Positions 30,578 through 39,968 are shown, numbered from the stretch's first letter. The stretch is 64,000 nucleotides of DNA from an uncultured Verrucomicrobiales bacterium (GCA_949373085.1 CASICJ010000004.1:1-64000); one strand, 5' to 3'. Program-made: numbers and translations. Notes: a model not told the origin generated them from the letters alone.

Positions 30578-32307
30578 CGCTTCGATTTGGGCAATTTTAA
30601 CCAAGCTCGAATCTCTGAAAGTGAACAGCAGTTCAGAACATCTTCACGGCACAGCCAGCCTTTGCGAGCGAGTCTTGCGCCATAGGCTAGGAATTGTAGT
30701 TGTGCGACTGAGTGGGCATCGGGATTGATTGAGGTTAGGACGTTTTTGTCACGGGCGCGATGCCACCATCGCCAGTCCATGTCGAGGCGCCATGGATTGC
30801 AATTGAGTTCGATGACTGTTTTTGTCTCAGCTGCGCAATCGATAATTTTCTCCATATTTACGGGATAAGGATCACGCTTAAGTAAGAGACGTCCAGTGAC
30901 GTGGCCGAGCATAGTGACGTGCTCGTTTTCCATTGCCCGGATCAAGCGGTCGGTCATTTCTTTTTCGGGAAGGTTAAAAACATTGTGGATAGAGGCGACG
31001 CAGTAATCGAGTTCTGCGAGTAAGTCATCATGGAAGTCCAGTGAACCGTCTTTGAGAATATCGACCTCCGATCCTGAAAGGAGCGCAAAGTCTTCGAATT
31101 TTGCGTTTATTATTTTAATTTCTTCGATCTGTTGGGCTAGCCGTTTTTCGTTAAGCCCGTTTGCTTGGAAGGATGACTTGGAGTGGTCGGCGATGCCTAG
31201 ATATTGAAGGCCATGGTCTTGCGCGGCAGAGGCCATTTCCTCGAGGGTATTTTTCCCGTCGGAAGCAATAGTGTGATTATGAAATGTCCCTTTAAGTTGG
31301 GTGAGTTTGACTAGGTCTGGGAGTTCTGCAGCGCACGCAGCTTCGATTTCCCCCCGGTTTTCTCTCAGCTCAGGTGCGATCCAATCGAGTTCCAGTGCCT
31401 GGTAGATATCAGCCTCTTCGGCAACTTTAGGAATTTCTCCTTTGCCAGTGAAGTCATATTCATTGAGAGATAATCCCTTTTTTAAAGCTAGTGAACGAAG
31501 GGCGACGTTGTGCTCTTTGCTACCGGTGAAATACTGGAGGGCGAAAGGGAAGTGGGCATTGCTGACAGCACGGAGATCACACTGAAGGCCGTTGTCTAGC
31601 CGAACGGATGCCTTAGTATCTCCCCGAACAATGATTTCTCGAACTTCAGGGAAGTCAGTAAAGAATTTAGTGAGTTCAGCAGGTTCTTTGGTGGCAACTA
31701 GGAAGTCGAGGTCATGAAGAGTTTCTTTGGAGCGACGGTAGGAGCCAGCAATAGCGGAGCGATTGACCTTAGGGTGCCCACGAAGTCGTTCGAGTAAGGT
31801 CTCTGCGAGAGGTGCGACCTCGCCGAGGCGAAAGAGGTCGGCGAACTTTGCACGGTTTTCGATGGCGCCGAGGATCTTTTCCACAGTCTTATCTCCGAAT
31901 CCTGAAAGATTGGCGATTTCTGCTCCTTGGCAGGCTTTCTTGAGTTGAGAAATCGAAGAGATTCCGAGTTTATCATAAAGGGCTTTAATTTTTTTTGGGC
32001 CGAGTCCCTGGAGTTCGAATAGCTCAAAAAGGGTTGGAGGAAACTCAGCACGAAGATTCTCAAAGTATTCGAGCTTCCCGGTCGATGCCAACTCGTAGAG
32101 TTTCTGTTGAAGCGCGTCACCGATTCCTTTGATTCCTTTGAGGTCGTTTGCAGCAGCTCGCCCGACGATGTCACCGTCAAAGTTTTGCACCACTTCGGCG
32201 CCATTTCGATAAGCCCTTGTCTTGAATGGATTATCCCCTTTGAGCTCCAGCAAGAGAGCGATTTCCTCAAGTGTGTTTACTAGTGATTCACGGGTGACGT
32301 CTGCCAT
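30574..32307 (-). CDS. polX: PolX-type DNA polymerase/3'-5' exonuclease with PHP domain
   Basis: The start MADVTRESLVNTL at 32307 gives 577 residues, typical for bacterial PolX. An N-terminal HhH region (DLKGIKGIGDALQQKL, LQGLGPKKIKALYDKL) is followed by the family X palm (AGSYRRSKETLHDLDFLV, catalytic aspartates) and a C-terminal PHP nuclease domain (GTFHNHTIASDGKNTLEEM, ADHSKSS). It works in base-excision and gap-filling repair by family knowledge. A longer in-frame start at 32397 overlaps the divergent TPR gene and is rejected. An 82-base gap separates it from that gene. Confidence 0.93.
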   Translation of the reverse strand: MADVTRESLVNTLEEIALLLELKGDNPFKTRAYRNGAEVVQNFDGDIVGRAAANDLKGIKGIGDALQQKLYELASTGKLEYFENLRAEFPPTLFELFELQGLGPKKIKALYDKLGISSISQLKKACQGAEIANLSGFGDKTVEKILGAIENRAKFADLFRLGEVAPLAETLLERLRGHPKVNRSAIAGSYRRSKETLHDLDFLVATKEPAELTKFFTDFPEVREIIVRGDTKASVRLDNGLQCDLRAVSNAHFPFALQYFTGSKEHNVALRSLALKKGLSLNEYDFTGKGEIPKVAEEADIYQALELDWIAPELRENRGEIEAACAAELPDLVKLTQLKGTFHNHTIASDGKNTLEEMASAAQDHGLQYLGIADHSKSSFQANGLNEKRLAQQIEEIKIINAKFEDFALLSGSEVDILKDGSLDFHDDLLAELDYCVASIHNVFNLPEKEMTDRLIRAMENEHVTMLGHVTGRLLLKRDPYPVNMEKIIDCAAETKTVIELNCNPWRLDMDWRWWHRARDKNVLTSINPDAHSVAQLQFLAYGARLARKGWLCREDVLNCCSLSEIRAWLKLPKSKR

Positions 32308-32389
32308 CTTGTTTAAGGATGGTATGATGACGGCGATTTGCAAGACTAAGGCCTTCGCGAAAGGGGCCTTATCTGCTACCCCTTCGCTC

Positions 32390-33073
32390 ATGAGCAATCC
32401 GAATCTGAAGTATTATAATGCTGCTATTAACGCGGCCCAGTCTGGTGATATTCCTGCAGCCCGGACCGCAATTGAATCGGCTCTCACTGAAGATCCAAAC
32501 GATGTTCAGAGTTGGCAACTTTACGGAGTGGTTCTGAATGCCCTCGGAGAAACTGAAAAGGCAGAGAAGGCCGTGGCGAAAGTAAAAGAGCTAGGATTAA
32601 GTGAGGTTGATGAATTGATCATGAAAGCGGCGGATGCAATTGGGCAGAATAAGTTTGGTGTGGCAATTACTTGTTATGAAGATGCCCTTGAGCTGGAACC
32701 TAATCGTCCAGAAGTCTATGTCAGCTATGCCTTGGCGCTGATGCATGGCAACTATCCTTCCGATGCTGAAGAGGCTGCTGGTAAGGCTGTTGAAATGGCT
32801 CCAGATGATGCTTCGGCTTGGTATGCCAAAGGCCGGATTGAAAGACTACGTGGGCATAAAGTCGAGGCGCTTACTAGCCTGAAAAGAGCAATCGAGCTTC
32901 AAGGGACTTTGGTTCTAGCTCGTTATGAGTGCGGAATGATCCTCGCAGAAATGGGCGAGTTGAAAGCTGCTCTTGAGTGCTTTGAACAGGTGTTGGTAGA
33001 TCAGCCAGAGGATCAAAATGCAATTGAGGCGAAAGCTACTATTTTGGCAAAGATGGAAGAATTAAATTCCTAG
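32390..33073 (+). CDS. TPR-repeat protein
   Basis: The 227-residue soluble protein consists almost wholly of tetratricopeptide repeats: AAINAAQSGDIPAARTAIES, SWQLYGVVLNALGETEKAEK, AITCYEDALELEPNRPEVYV, AWYAKGRIERLRGHKVEA and CGMILAEMGELKAALECFEQ. There is no signal peptide or membrane segment. It is probably a cytoplasmic scaffold; no partner can be named. It is divergent from polX and 65 bases upstream of the aminotransferase on the same strand. The longer in-frame start at 32222 lies inside polX and is unlikely. Confidence 0.8.
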   Translation: MSNPNLKYYNAAINAAQSGDIPAARTAIESALTEDPNDVQSWQLYGVVLNALGETEKAEKAVAKVKELGLSEVDELIMKAADAIGQNKFGVAITCYEDALELEPNRPEVYVSYALALMHGNYPSDAEEAAGKAVEMAPDDASAWYAKGRIERLRGHKVEALTSLKRAIELQGTLVLARYECGMILAEMGELKAALECFEQVLVDQPEDQNAIEAKATILAKMEELNS

Positions 33074-33138
33074 TTGATAAGGATTGCATGCCGGAGCCGG
33101 AAAGGCAGGATGCGCGAGGCATCAATAAGAGAGAAATT

Positions 33139-34011
33139 ATGAATCGTAAAATTTGGTTGGATGGGAAGATCGTGGACGAATCGGATGCGAAGATATCGGT
33201 CTTTGATCACGGTTTACTATATGGGGATGGGATCTTTGAAGGTATTCGTTTTTATAATGGCCGGGTCTTTCGTTTGACTGAGCATATCGAGCGGCTGTAT
33301 CTTTCGGCAAAGGCGCTGCTCCTCAAAATGCCTTGGACTCTTGAGGAGGTTTGTGAAGCGACTCTTCAGACAATTCGAGCTAATGGCCTGAACGATGGCT
33401 ATATTCGTTTAGTAGTGACACGGGGGATTGGGGATCTTGGATTAAATCCTTATCTTTGTCCGACTCCATCGATGTTCATCATCGTTTCCGGTATTACTTT
33501 ATATCCTGCTGAACTCTATGAGCAAGGGCTGGAAGTCGTGACTTGTTCAACTCGACGGCCAACGCCCGCGAGCTTGAGCCCACAAGTGAAGTCGCTAAAT
33601 TATCTTAATAACGTGATGGCCAAAGTAGAGGCTCTAAAGGCGGGCGCCAAAGAGGGTTTGATGTTAAATGAGCAAGGATACGTAGCGGAGTGCACTGGTG
33701 ATAACGTCTTTATCGTGAAAAAGGGCGAAGTGATTACGCCGCCGGTTTCGGATGGCAGTCTTGATGGAATTACTCGGCAGGTGATTTTTGAGCTTTGCGC
33801 TGAGTTGGGCATAACGATCCGAGAAATGTCGATGGCTCGCTACGATATTTACACTGCTGATGAATCATTCCTGACGGGTACTGCGGCTGAGACTATTCCT
33901 ATGGTGAAGCTTGATGAACGTGAGATTGGCGTTGGGAAACCTGGCCCAATCAGTCTTAAATTGATAGAAGCTTACCGACAAAAAGTCAGGTCGGAGGGAA
34001 CTCTGTTTTAG
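33139..34011 (+). CDS. ilvE: Branched-chain amino acid aminotransferase (class IV PLP)
   Basis: The 290-residue protein starts MNRKIWLDGKIVDES after a purine-rich AAGAGAGAAATT. The class IV motif VFDHGLLYGDGIFEGIRF is at about residue 22. The PLP lysine is in SPQVKSLNYLNNVMAK, and the EGLMLNEQGYVAECTGDNVF segment is typical of IlvE. It should transfer amino groups among leucine, isoleucine, valine and glutamate. D-amino acid aminotransferase or 4-amino-4-deoxychorismate lyase are close relatives, but the match to IlvE is stronger. Confidence 0.88.
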   Translation: MNRKIWLDGKIVDESDAKISVFDHGLLYGDGIFEGIRFYNGRVFRLTEHIERLYLSAKALLLKMPWTLEEVCEATLQTIRANGLNDGYIRLVVTRGIGDLGLNPYLCPTPSMFIIVSGITLYPAELYEQGLEVVTCSTRRPTPASLSPQVKSLNYLNNVMAKVEALKAGAKEGLMLNEQGYVAECTGDNVFIVKKGEVITPPVSDGSLDGITRQVIFELCAELGITIREMSMARYDIYTADESFLTGTAAETIPMVKLDEREIGVGKPGPISLKLIEAYRQKVRSEGTLF

Positions 34012-34049
34012 GGACTCGCCAAGGTGGACTTTTAAATTAGAGTGAAGCG

Positions 34050-34958
34050 ATGAAAAATCTAATCCTTTTATTTGTTTGTCTTGTTCAAGGTGTTTTCTCG
34101 GCCCCTTTTGGTGAGCAGATTAGTAACTCTGGAATAAGACATTCCTTTTTAATCACCGGAACTAAGACTGCAATAATTGACGAAAAATGTGAGATTTTAT
34201 GGGAGGTCAAAGCTAAATCGCGTGATGGTGAAGTTCTTCCCAATGGAAATGTGTTGGTGACTTTTGCAAGTGAGGTCAAGGAATTCACTCGTGATTATAA
34301 AGTGGTATTTCATTACAAGCTTTCAGATGACAACAAAGAAATTAGCACGGCCAAACGATTGAAAAATGGTAATACCATGATTGCCGAGATGGGCGCTAAG
34401 CCGAGAATTCTTGAAATTGCGCCCGAAGGGAAAATGGTGGTTGAGGTTCCTGTGAAACCTGAAACCAGCAATACTCATATGCAGATCCGGATGGCTCGGA
34501 AGTTAGCGAACGGAAATTATCTCGTTCCTCATCTGCTGGCATTTGCGATCAAGGAATATTCTCCGAAGGGAGAGATTGTCAGGACGATTAAGACCGATTT
34601 ACCGGAGCTTGGCGGAAGGGCGAAGAAGAATTGGCCCTTTACGGCAATTCTTCTCGAAGACGGTCGGATCATGGCAAATCTGACAAATGGAAATAAGACG
34701 GTTATTTTTGACAAGAAGGGTGGGGTGGACTGGTTATTTGCAAGTTCACAGTGCGCCGATCCCTGTGGTGGTCAGTTCCTTGAAAATGGAAATGTTGTCG
34801 CGTGCCAATACGGATCTAGCGGAGACGCCATGCCTGATGCGATCGAAATTAGTCCTAAAAAAGAGGTGGTTTGGCAATTTAAGGTGGCTAATTTTAGGGG
34901 GGTCCATGAAATACATGTTCTCACTACTAACGGTAAGGATGCCGGGGGATTACGCTAG
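34050..34958 (+). CDS. Exported beta-propeller protein (PQQ-like repeats)
   Basis: A signal peptide (MKNLILLFVCLVQGVFSAPFG) precedes about 285 residues of repeats shaped like GEVLPNGNVLVTFASEVKEF, AKRLKNGNTMIAEMGAKPRI, ARKLANGNYLVPHLLAFAIK and QFLENGNVVACQYGSSGDA. The recurring xLxNGNxL core and the tryptophan residues near blade ends (EILWEVK, VVWQFK) indicate a beta-propeller similar to PQQ-dependent or arylsulfotransferase-like proteins. No catalytic residues can be assigned. It is monocistronic and convergent with the SDR gene, only three bases apart. Confidence 0.7.
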   Translation: MKNLILLFVCLVQGVFSAPFGEQISNSGIRHSFLITGTKTAIIDEKCEILWEVKAKSRDGEVLPNGNVLVTFASEVKEFTRDYKVVFHYKLSDDNKEISTAKRLKNGNTMIAEMGAKPRILEIAPEGKMVVEVPVKPETSNTHMQIRMARKLANGNYLVPHLLAFAIKEYSPKGEIVRTIKTDLPELGGRAKKNWPFTAILLEDGRIMANLTNGNKTVIFDKKGGVDWLFASSQCADPCGGQFLENGNVVACQYGSSGDAMPDAIEISPKKEVVWQFKVANFRGVHEIHVLTTNGKDAGGLR

Positions 34959-34961
34959 TAA

Positions 34962-35774
34962 TTAGTCACTTCTTCGGGGGCGGGAGCTCATGAGGAGCCG
35001 GATTGCAGCAATTGGAAGAAGCCCAATTACAGCAGCGGCGGCAGCAATCTTAAGTCCCGGGTAGATCCGGGGGCGATTCAGACGGAGAGCTCTTAGCGAA
35101 TCTCTCACGACTTTATCGGCAGGAACGTAAAAGGATTCCTGTACGGGAAGTTTACCAGATCTTCCGCGGCGGGCAATCTCACCGAAACCAGTCTTTACTG
35201 GTCCTGGGCAAACGGCAAGGACACGAACGCCTTGATCAGAAAGCTCAAGGCGGAGGGCTTCACTAAAGCTGGTCACATAAGCTTTGGTTGCGGAATAAAC
35301 CGCGAAGTCGGGAATTGGTAGTAGGCCTGCGAGTGAGCTGACATTAAGGATCGCTCCCTGACGTGTTATGAGTCCTGGAAGAAGGGCATGAGTAAGATGA
35401 GTGAGCGCCTCCATGTTTAGGCGGATCATTTGCTCAGTCTTGGACCAATTAGACGACCGGAATTCTCCATAGTCTCCCATACCAGCATTGTTAACGAGTA
35501 AGTCGGGATAAAGATCTGCTTGTGACAGAGAATTGATGAGATGGTCTCGCCCAGTGTCTCGAGTAAGATCGGAGGCAAAGATCTTGACCCGAAGATGGGG
35601 AAAACTAGTCACCAGATCGGTAGCGATTTCCTCAAGAAGTTGCTCCCGCCTCGCGACGAGTATCAAAGTCTCGGCGCAAGGAGCCAGTTGGCGGGCATAT
35701 TTAAGACCTAGCCCGGAGCTGGCCCCCGTGATGAGAGCACAACGGAACTCAAGCAGGGATCCGGAATCTGACAT
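34962..35774 (-). CDS. Short-chain dehydrogenase/reductase
   Basis: The 270-residue classical SDR shows the cofactor motif TGASSGLGLKYA, NNAGMGDYG, the catalytic serine in NVSSLAGLL and YSATKAYVTS with the active-site YxxxK. A C-terminal hydrophobic helix (AAAAAVIGLLPIAAIRLL) suggests membrane association, as in the DltE/YqjQ-like SDRs. The arginine after the first strand (LVARREQL) favours NADP(H). The substrate is unknown. It lies 12 bases downstream of the 142-residue gene and is probably in the same operon. Confidence 0.87.
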   Translation of the reverse strand: MSDSGSLLEFRCALITGASSGLGLKYARQLAPCAETLILVARREQLLEEIATDLVTSFPHLRVKIFASDLTRDTGRDHLINSLSQADLYPDLLVNNAGMGDYGEFRSSNWSKTEQMIRLNMEALTHLTHALLPGLITRQGAILNVSSLAGLLPIPDFAVYSATKAYVTSFSEALRLELSDQGVRVLAVCPGPVKTGFGEIARRGRSGKLPVQESFYVPADKVVRDSLRALRLNRPRIYPGLKIAAAAAVIGLLPIAAIRLLMSSRPRRSD

Positions 35775-35786
35775 GTCTCCTGCAGA

Positions 35787-36215
35787 TTAACCCTGTGGAG
35801 GCTGACCTTGTTGATTGTCGTCTACTTTGATAATTCTTAGGGGAAGACGCTGAATGAGTTCATCATCGACAAGGATATCGACCGAGTAAACACCAGCACG
35901 GGGGAAGGTGAGACCCTGAAATCCAACAATGAGGTGACGAGTCATAAAAGCGACATTATCAGGTATCTGCACCGGCATAGCACCCTTGATAGGCATCTTC
36001 TCGTTGACGGGTTTTCCATCTTCATCAATGATTGAAATTTGCAAATCGTGGTTTCCATCGTCTTCGGGGGTGAAGCAGAATCGCATGGCAAGTGAGCACT
36101 GAGGGTGCACAATTGGAGTGGCGTTGGCGGCAAGGGCATCAAAGGTTCCGGAGATGACCATTTTACCTTGGTATTCGGCAGCAAAATCGCAGAGGGTGGC
36201 TACTTGTAAGTCCAT
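35787..36215 (-). CDS. Conserved DUF6941-like protein
   Basis: The 142-residue soluble protein begins MDLQVATLCDFAAEYQGKMV and contains RFCFTPEDDGNHDLQISIIDEDG and a C-terminal strand-rich part (AGVYSVDILVDDELIQRLPL). This looks like a beta-sandwich with the pattern I associate with the small DUF6941 family of bacteria including the PVC group; the family name is from memory. No signal peptide or catalytic motif is visible. It precedes the SDR gene in a likely two-gene operon. Confidence 0.65.
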   Translation of the reverse strand: MDLQVATLCDFAAEYQGKMVISGTFDALAANATPIVHPQCSLAMRFCFTPEDDGNHDLQISIIDEDGKPVNEKMPIKGAMPVQIPDNVAFMTRHLIVGFQGLTFPRAGVYSVDILVDDELIQRLPLRIIKVDDNQQGQPPQG

Positions 36216-36300
36216 AATAGTGTTTAGAAAGAGGGTGCCGGTCGCGACACGTTCTCTAGGTGCCTTGCCGGAGTGCTAAGGTAAAGGGCAAAGCCGTAAA

Positions 36301-38568
36301 TTAGCGGTCGCTAGGAATCTCAGGTGGTTTGCGGGGAGTGTTACTTGGTATCTCTGGTTTCACCGGAATTGCTTCTGGAATAACTTCTTCACTGGGGACG
36401 GTTGGAAAAGTTAGATTGTTCGAGGGTTTATCTTCCGGAAAGACTGGGATGGCCTTCGGAAGATCTGCAGGGATTTTGGTAAGGACCTGCCTGGATACGG
36501 GCATAGACGGATTACCCGAAAGCGCTTCTTCATCTTCGACGATGATTGCTCTAGGGATGTCTACTGGGATTTCGTTGTTACTCAGAGTAGACAAGGAAAG
36601 AGCGGGGTCGCCTAAAAGTGCTTCTTCATCTTCAACGACGATGGCTTTTGGGATCATATCTCCCGGGATAATTGGTTGACCATCCTCTTCGCTAATAATC
36701 ATCGCCCGGGCTGCGGGCTTTAAGTTCTCTTCAATCTCAGTTTGGAAGTTGAGGAAAAAGCGACCCACCATCGGAGCGGCCTTTCTGCCTCCACCAACAA
36801 TTTCCCCGGGCGCTCCTTCGTAAACGGCAGCGAATGCGTAGCGGGGGTTGTCATAAGGAAAAAATCCAGAGAACCAGGCTAAACCCTGTTTTGGTTCATC
36901 CTTCCACTGGGCTGTGCCAGTCTTTCCGCACATCGTAGTAAAACCCAAATTAGCACGTTGTCCGGTCCCATAACTGGCGTGAACAACGTCGCGCATGCCA
37001 TCGTGGGTTGTTTCAAGGGCGGTGAGAGAGAGGTTGAGATCGTTTCGTTTTTTGAAAGTGGGAGCTTCAATAACCCGGCCGTGGAAGTCCTGGATTTGCC
37101 TGACCAATTGTAGCTCCATTAGAACGTTGCCATTACCAATAGCTGCCATCGATTGGGCGACTTGTAGCGGAGAAGCGAGCATTAGTCCCTGACCAATAGA
37201 AAGATTGGCCGTGTCCCCATTGGTTGTGGGCCGCCCCATTTTCCGCATAATATAATCAGCCGTAGGTGCATTGCCAGTTGCTTCACCGATAAGAGGCAGA
37301 CCAGTTTTTGAGCCAAAACCAAGTCGTCGGGCGACGGAAAGAAAGGCCTGGGACCCCGTCTCGATCCCAACTTGATAGAACCAAGGATTGATTGATTTTG
37401 CAAGGGCCCGGCGGGCGTCAACCCAGCCTTCGTGGCCCTCGGAGTGGTTGTGGAACCACTTTCTTCCGATCCTGATTTTGTAAGGGCAATCGAAGGTCTG
37501 ATCTGGATATATCGAGCCATTGTTAATGGCTGCGAGTGCAACGACTGGTTTAAAAGTGGAGGCAGGAGGATAGCTTGACTGGAACGCACGTCCGAACAAC
37601 GGCGCAGATGGGTTGTTTTGAAGCTCTTTATATCGTTCCGTCGTAATGTATGGAATAAATTCGTTAAGGTTAAAAGTTGGGCGGGATGCCATCACTAGAA
37701 CTTCGCCAGACTGGATATCAATGACTACGAAAGCGCCTCGTTTGCAGTCTTCACGTAGCACCTGTTCTGCGTATCTTTGCCAATCAAGGTCTAGCGTTGT
37801 GACGACATTTCCACCAGGGCGTGGGCGTTTAATAGGCTCGTTAAGAATTTTTTCTCCGTTCTTATCGAAGATCATCTTATTTAATCCTGGTTCGCCAGTG
37901 AGCTTTTGGTCGAAAATCTGTTCGAAGCCGGATTTCCCCATGACAGATTGGAAAAGTGGGTCGCCGTCGTTGATAGGCCCGGTAGGCAAAACAGTTTTAG
38001 CTCCGACGTAGCCAATCAGGTGCGCAGCGAGGCCCTTCTCCGGGTAAAATCGCTGATAAATTGGAAGTAGGGAGAGCCCTTCTGGAATTCTGTTTTCAAG
38101 GCTCTTAGCTTCGCTTTCGCTAATGATTTTTGAAATCCTACGGGGGAGCCAACGGCGGTTTCTATAGTAGGTTGCAAGCTTGGCATCGCTGTAGGCCTCG
38201 TTGCCATTTACGAGAGCATTTGCTTGGGCAATTTTGGTTTGCGCCCAAGTTGTTGCAATTTTTGGGTCGATGGGTCCCTTGTAAGCCGTGAAATCAAGGG
38301 CGATATGGTATGCCATCTTAGTTTGCGCCAGAGGACGCCCGTCGCGATCAAGAATCAGTCCACGTGGAGCAGGGATTGCGATGGACATCGTTCGCGCTAA
38401 GCCTTGGTTGAAAACCGAACCGTTTGAAGCTGCCGGTCTTTCCTCTTCTTCGACGGGAGCGTTTGATGGCGGGAGGTTTGGCTTAACTAGAAGGGGCGCC
38501 TCGGTAGTTTCTTGTCCGTAGGCGCCCAAGGTGACCGAGAGGCCAATGAGGATTAGCTTGCTAAACAT
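36301..38568 (-). CDS. mrdA: Penicillin-binding protein 2-type transpeptidase with repeat tail
   Basis: The 755-residue protein shows the class B PBP pedestal (PAPRGLILDRDGRPLAQ, GLAAHLIGYVG) and a transpeptidase domain with the active-site serine in PASTFKP (SxxK), SIN (SxN) and CGKTGTAQ (KTG). It crosslinks peptidoglycan for cell elongation. Instead of the usual long membrane anchor, the N-terminus (MFSKLILIGLSVTLGAYGQ) looks like a cleavable signal peptide. After the domain comes an unusual tail of about 120 residues with two copies of an IPKAIVVEDEEALLGDP-like repeat and proline/glutamate-rich sequence. No mreBCD or rodA is adjacent. Confidence 0.9.
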   Translation of the reverse strand: MFSKLILIGLSVTLGAYGQETTEAPLLVKPNLPPSNAPVEEEERPAASNGSVFNQGLARTMSIAIPAPRGLILDRDGRPLAQTKMAYHIALDFTAYKGPIDPKIATTWAQTKIAQANALVNGNEAYSDAKLATYYRNRRWLPRRISKIISESEAKSLENRIPEGLSLLPIYQRFYPEKGLAAHLIGYVGAKTVLPTGPINDGDPLFQSVMGKSGFEQIFDQKLTGEPGLNKMIFDKNGEKILNEPIKRPRPGGNVVTTLDLDWQRYAEQVLREDCKRGAFVVIDIQSGEVLVMASRPTFNLNEFIPYITTERYKELQNNPSAPLFGRAFQSSYPPASTFKPVVALAAINNGSIYPDQTFDCPYKIRIGRKWFHNHSEGHEGWVDARRALAKSINPWFYQVGIETGSQAFLSVARRLGFGSKTGLPLIGEATGNAPTADYIMRKMGRPTTNGDTANLSIGQGLMLASPLQVAQSMAAIGNGNVLMELQLVRQIQDFHGRVIEAPTFKKRNDLNLSLTALETTHDGMRDVVHASYGTGQRANLGFTTMCGKTGTAQWKDEPKQGLAWFSGFFPYDNPRYAFAAVYEGAPGEIVGGGRKAAPMVGRFFLNFQTEIEENLKPAARAMIISEEDGQPIIPGDMIPKAIVVEDEEALLGDPALSLSTLSNNEIPVDIPRAIIVEDEEALSGNPSMPVSRQVLTKIPADLPKAIPVFPEDKPSNNLTFPTVPSEEVIPEAIPVKPEIPSNTPRKPPEIPSDR

Positions 38569-39142
38569 CGGGATAAGAGTAGATCCATTTAATTAAGTTT
38601 ACCAGTCCCACTCTACGAGATTTTCTCGGCAGGTTTTGTTGATTTTGGAAAGAAAGGAAGCGCTGTAGGTTTTAAATTGAGGTTTATCTTCACTTTGAAG
38701 GTCAATCATTTCCAGTTCAGTTCCATTAGCTTAAGTCCACTTGTCCCTTTTGAGGTTACGATCCTGAATCAGAATTTGAGGACAATGGCGTGGAAAGACG
38801 TTAGGAAAATTTCTAAAGCAATAAGTTCTAGATGGTTTGAAGCAATCGGAAATAAAGTGTTTGAGATCCTTGTTCAAGGTAGATTGGGGATTACGGCTTG
38901 CTTAAAATTAAGTGAAACCTATGCTCGCAGCGGCATGAATCTTTCCGGGTTGCTCGGAGTTCTAGCCAAAAACTCGTCGAGAAGTCCGCTTTTCGGTCGT
39001 TTTTCAATCAGCCTTTTTGAACCGGAGGCCTTCTCAACCAATCTTCGAACACCATTTTGTTCGATTTGGTAACTCCGGGGCGCTTGATTTTACGGACCGA
39101 AGCTTTTCGACACTTATCGGGTCTCAGTGCCCAATCTGAAAA
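38569..39142. other. Long intergenic region upstream of the RRM gene
   Basis: About 570 bases between the divergent PBP2 gene and the RNA-binding protein gene. The only sizeable ORF (38785-39072, MAWKDVRKISKAISSRWFEA, 95 codons) has no recognisable domain, no good ribosome binding site and ordinary composition, so I do not call it a gene. The region may hold a long 5' leader for the RRM gene; I see no known riboswitch. Confidence 0.4.
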
Positions 39143-39919
39143 ATGTCAGAATCAAATAGAAACACGTCGTCCGAACAGTCCTCAGAGGGTTCGGGTAATC
39201 AGTCAGGTAATCGCAACCGCAACCGCAACCGAAATAGAAACCGGAACAGAAACCGCAATCAGCAGGGGCAGAGCGGTGGGAATCGTGAAGGAGAAGGCGG
39301 GAACGGCAATAGTCAGCGCCGCCGAAACAATGGTAGGAATAGTGGATCTGGCTCGCGCCGTCGTTCTTCCAAACCTAAACCTCTCACTTTATTCGAAAAG
39401 ATTAAGAATTTTTTTGGGCTTTCCAAGGAACCGAAGAGCAATCGGCCTTCTAAGAAAGGAACTGGGCAAAATAATCGCAAACCAAAAGAGAATGTGCGTG
39501 ACGCATCTGGCCGGATGGGTTCCAAGGGCTCCTCTTCAAAAGGTAAGACTGCCCGTGCCCGCCAAAAGCCACGTCCAACCCCAGATAGCTCGCAAGTCGA
39601 AGGGCAGCGACTTTATGTTGGGAACCTCTCTTATGATGCCGCCGAACACGACCTTGAAGATCTTTTTAAAGGAGTGGGTGCGGTGCGTAAAATTGAGATT
39701 GTTTACAACCGAAATACGCATCGCTCAAAGGGCTATGGTTTTGTAGAAATGGCTCGGATTGATGAGGCTAAGCGTGCGGTTGAAGTTCTTCATGATCAGC
39801 CCTTTATGGGGCGCACTCTCATCGTGAATGGTGCCAAGTCGAAAGGTGCTGTTGATGCTGATGGTGATCCAGCTCCGCAGGAAAACCCTCCACCAAATCT
39901 TCCTGAGAACGAGGAGTAA
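39143..39919 (+). CDS. RRM-type RNA-binding protein with Asn-Arg repeat N-terminus
   Basis: The 258-residue protein has a disordered N-terminus with about nine Asn-Arg dipeptides (residues 22-40), then Gly/Asn/Ser/Arg-rich sequence to about 150. A single RNA recognition motif follows (about 153-230) with RNP2 RLYVGNLSY and RNP1 KGYGFVEM. The tail is acidic and proline-rich (PAPQENPPPNLPENEE). Bacterial RRM proteins bind single-stranded RNA and often respond to cold. The basic repeat could add nonspecific RNA binding or drive condensation; that is inference. A terminator follows 17 bases after the stop. Confidence 0.9.
   Translation: MSESNRNTSSEQSSEGSGNQSGNRNRNRNRNRNRNRNRNQQGQSGGNREGEGGNGNSQRRRNNGRNSGSGSRRRSSKPKPLTLFEKIKNFFGLSKEPKSNRPSKKGTGQNNRKPKENVRDASGRMGSKGSSSKGKTARARQKPRPTPDSSQVEGQRLYVGNLSYDAAEHDLEDLFKGVGAVRKIEIVYNRNTHRSKGYGFVEMARIDEAKRAVEVLHDQPFMGRTLIVNGAKSKGAVDADGDPAPQENPPPNLPENEE
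39206..39261 (+). repeat. Asn-Arg codon repeat within the RRM gene
   Basis: Alternating AAC/AAT and CGC/CGA/AGA/CGG codons encode a run of Asn-Arg pairs. The 5' part is nearly perfect (CGCAAC repeated), whereas the 3' part uses different synonymous codons, so the peptide pattern is kept while the DNA repeat has decayed. Confidence 0.9.
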
Positions 39920-39936
39920 TCAACTTGTAACTATTA

Positions 39937-39968
39937 GCCCGTTCGGTGTTTACCGGACGGGCTTTTTT
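39937..39968 (+). terminator. Rho-independent terminator after the RRM gene
   Basis: The stem GCCCGTTCGGT / ACCGGACGGGC has one G-U pair and a four-base loop, and ends in seven T. It separates the RRM gene from miaA, whose GTG start is only 14 bases further on. Confidence 0.9.

Noticed and set aside
38677-39072. Possible gene upstream of the RRM gene
   Set aside because: No domain, weak start context, and composition like intergenic DNA; kept only as a note in the intergenic entry.
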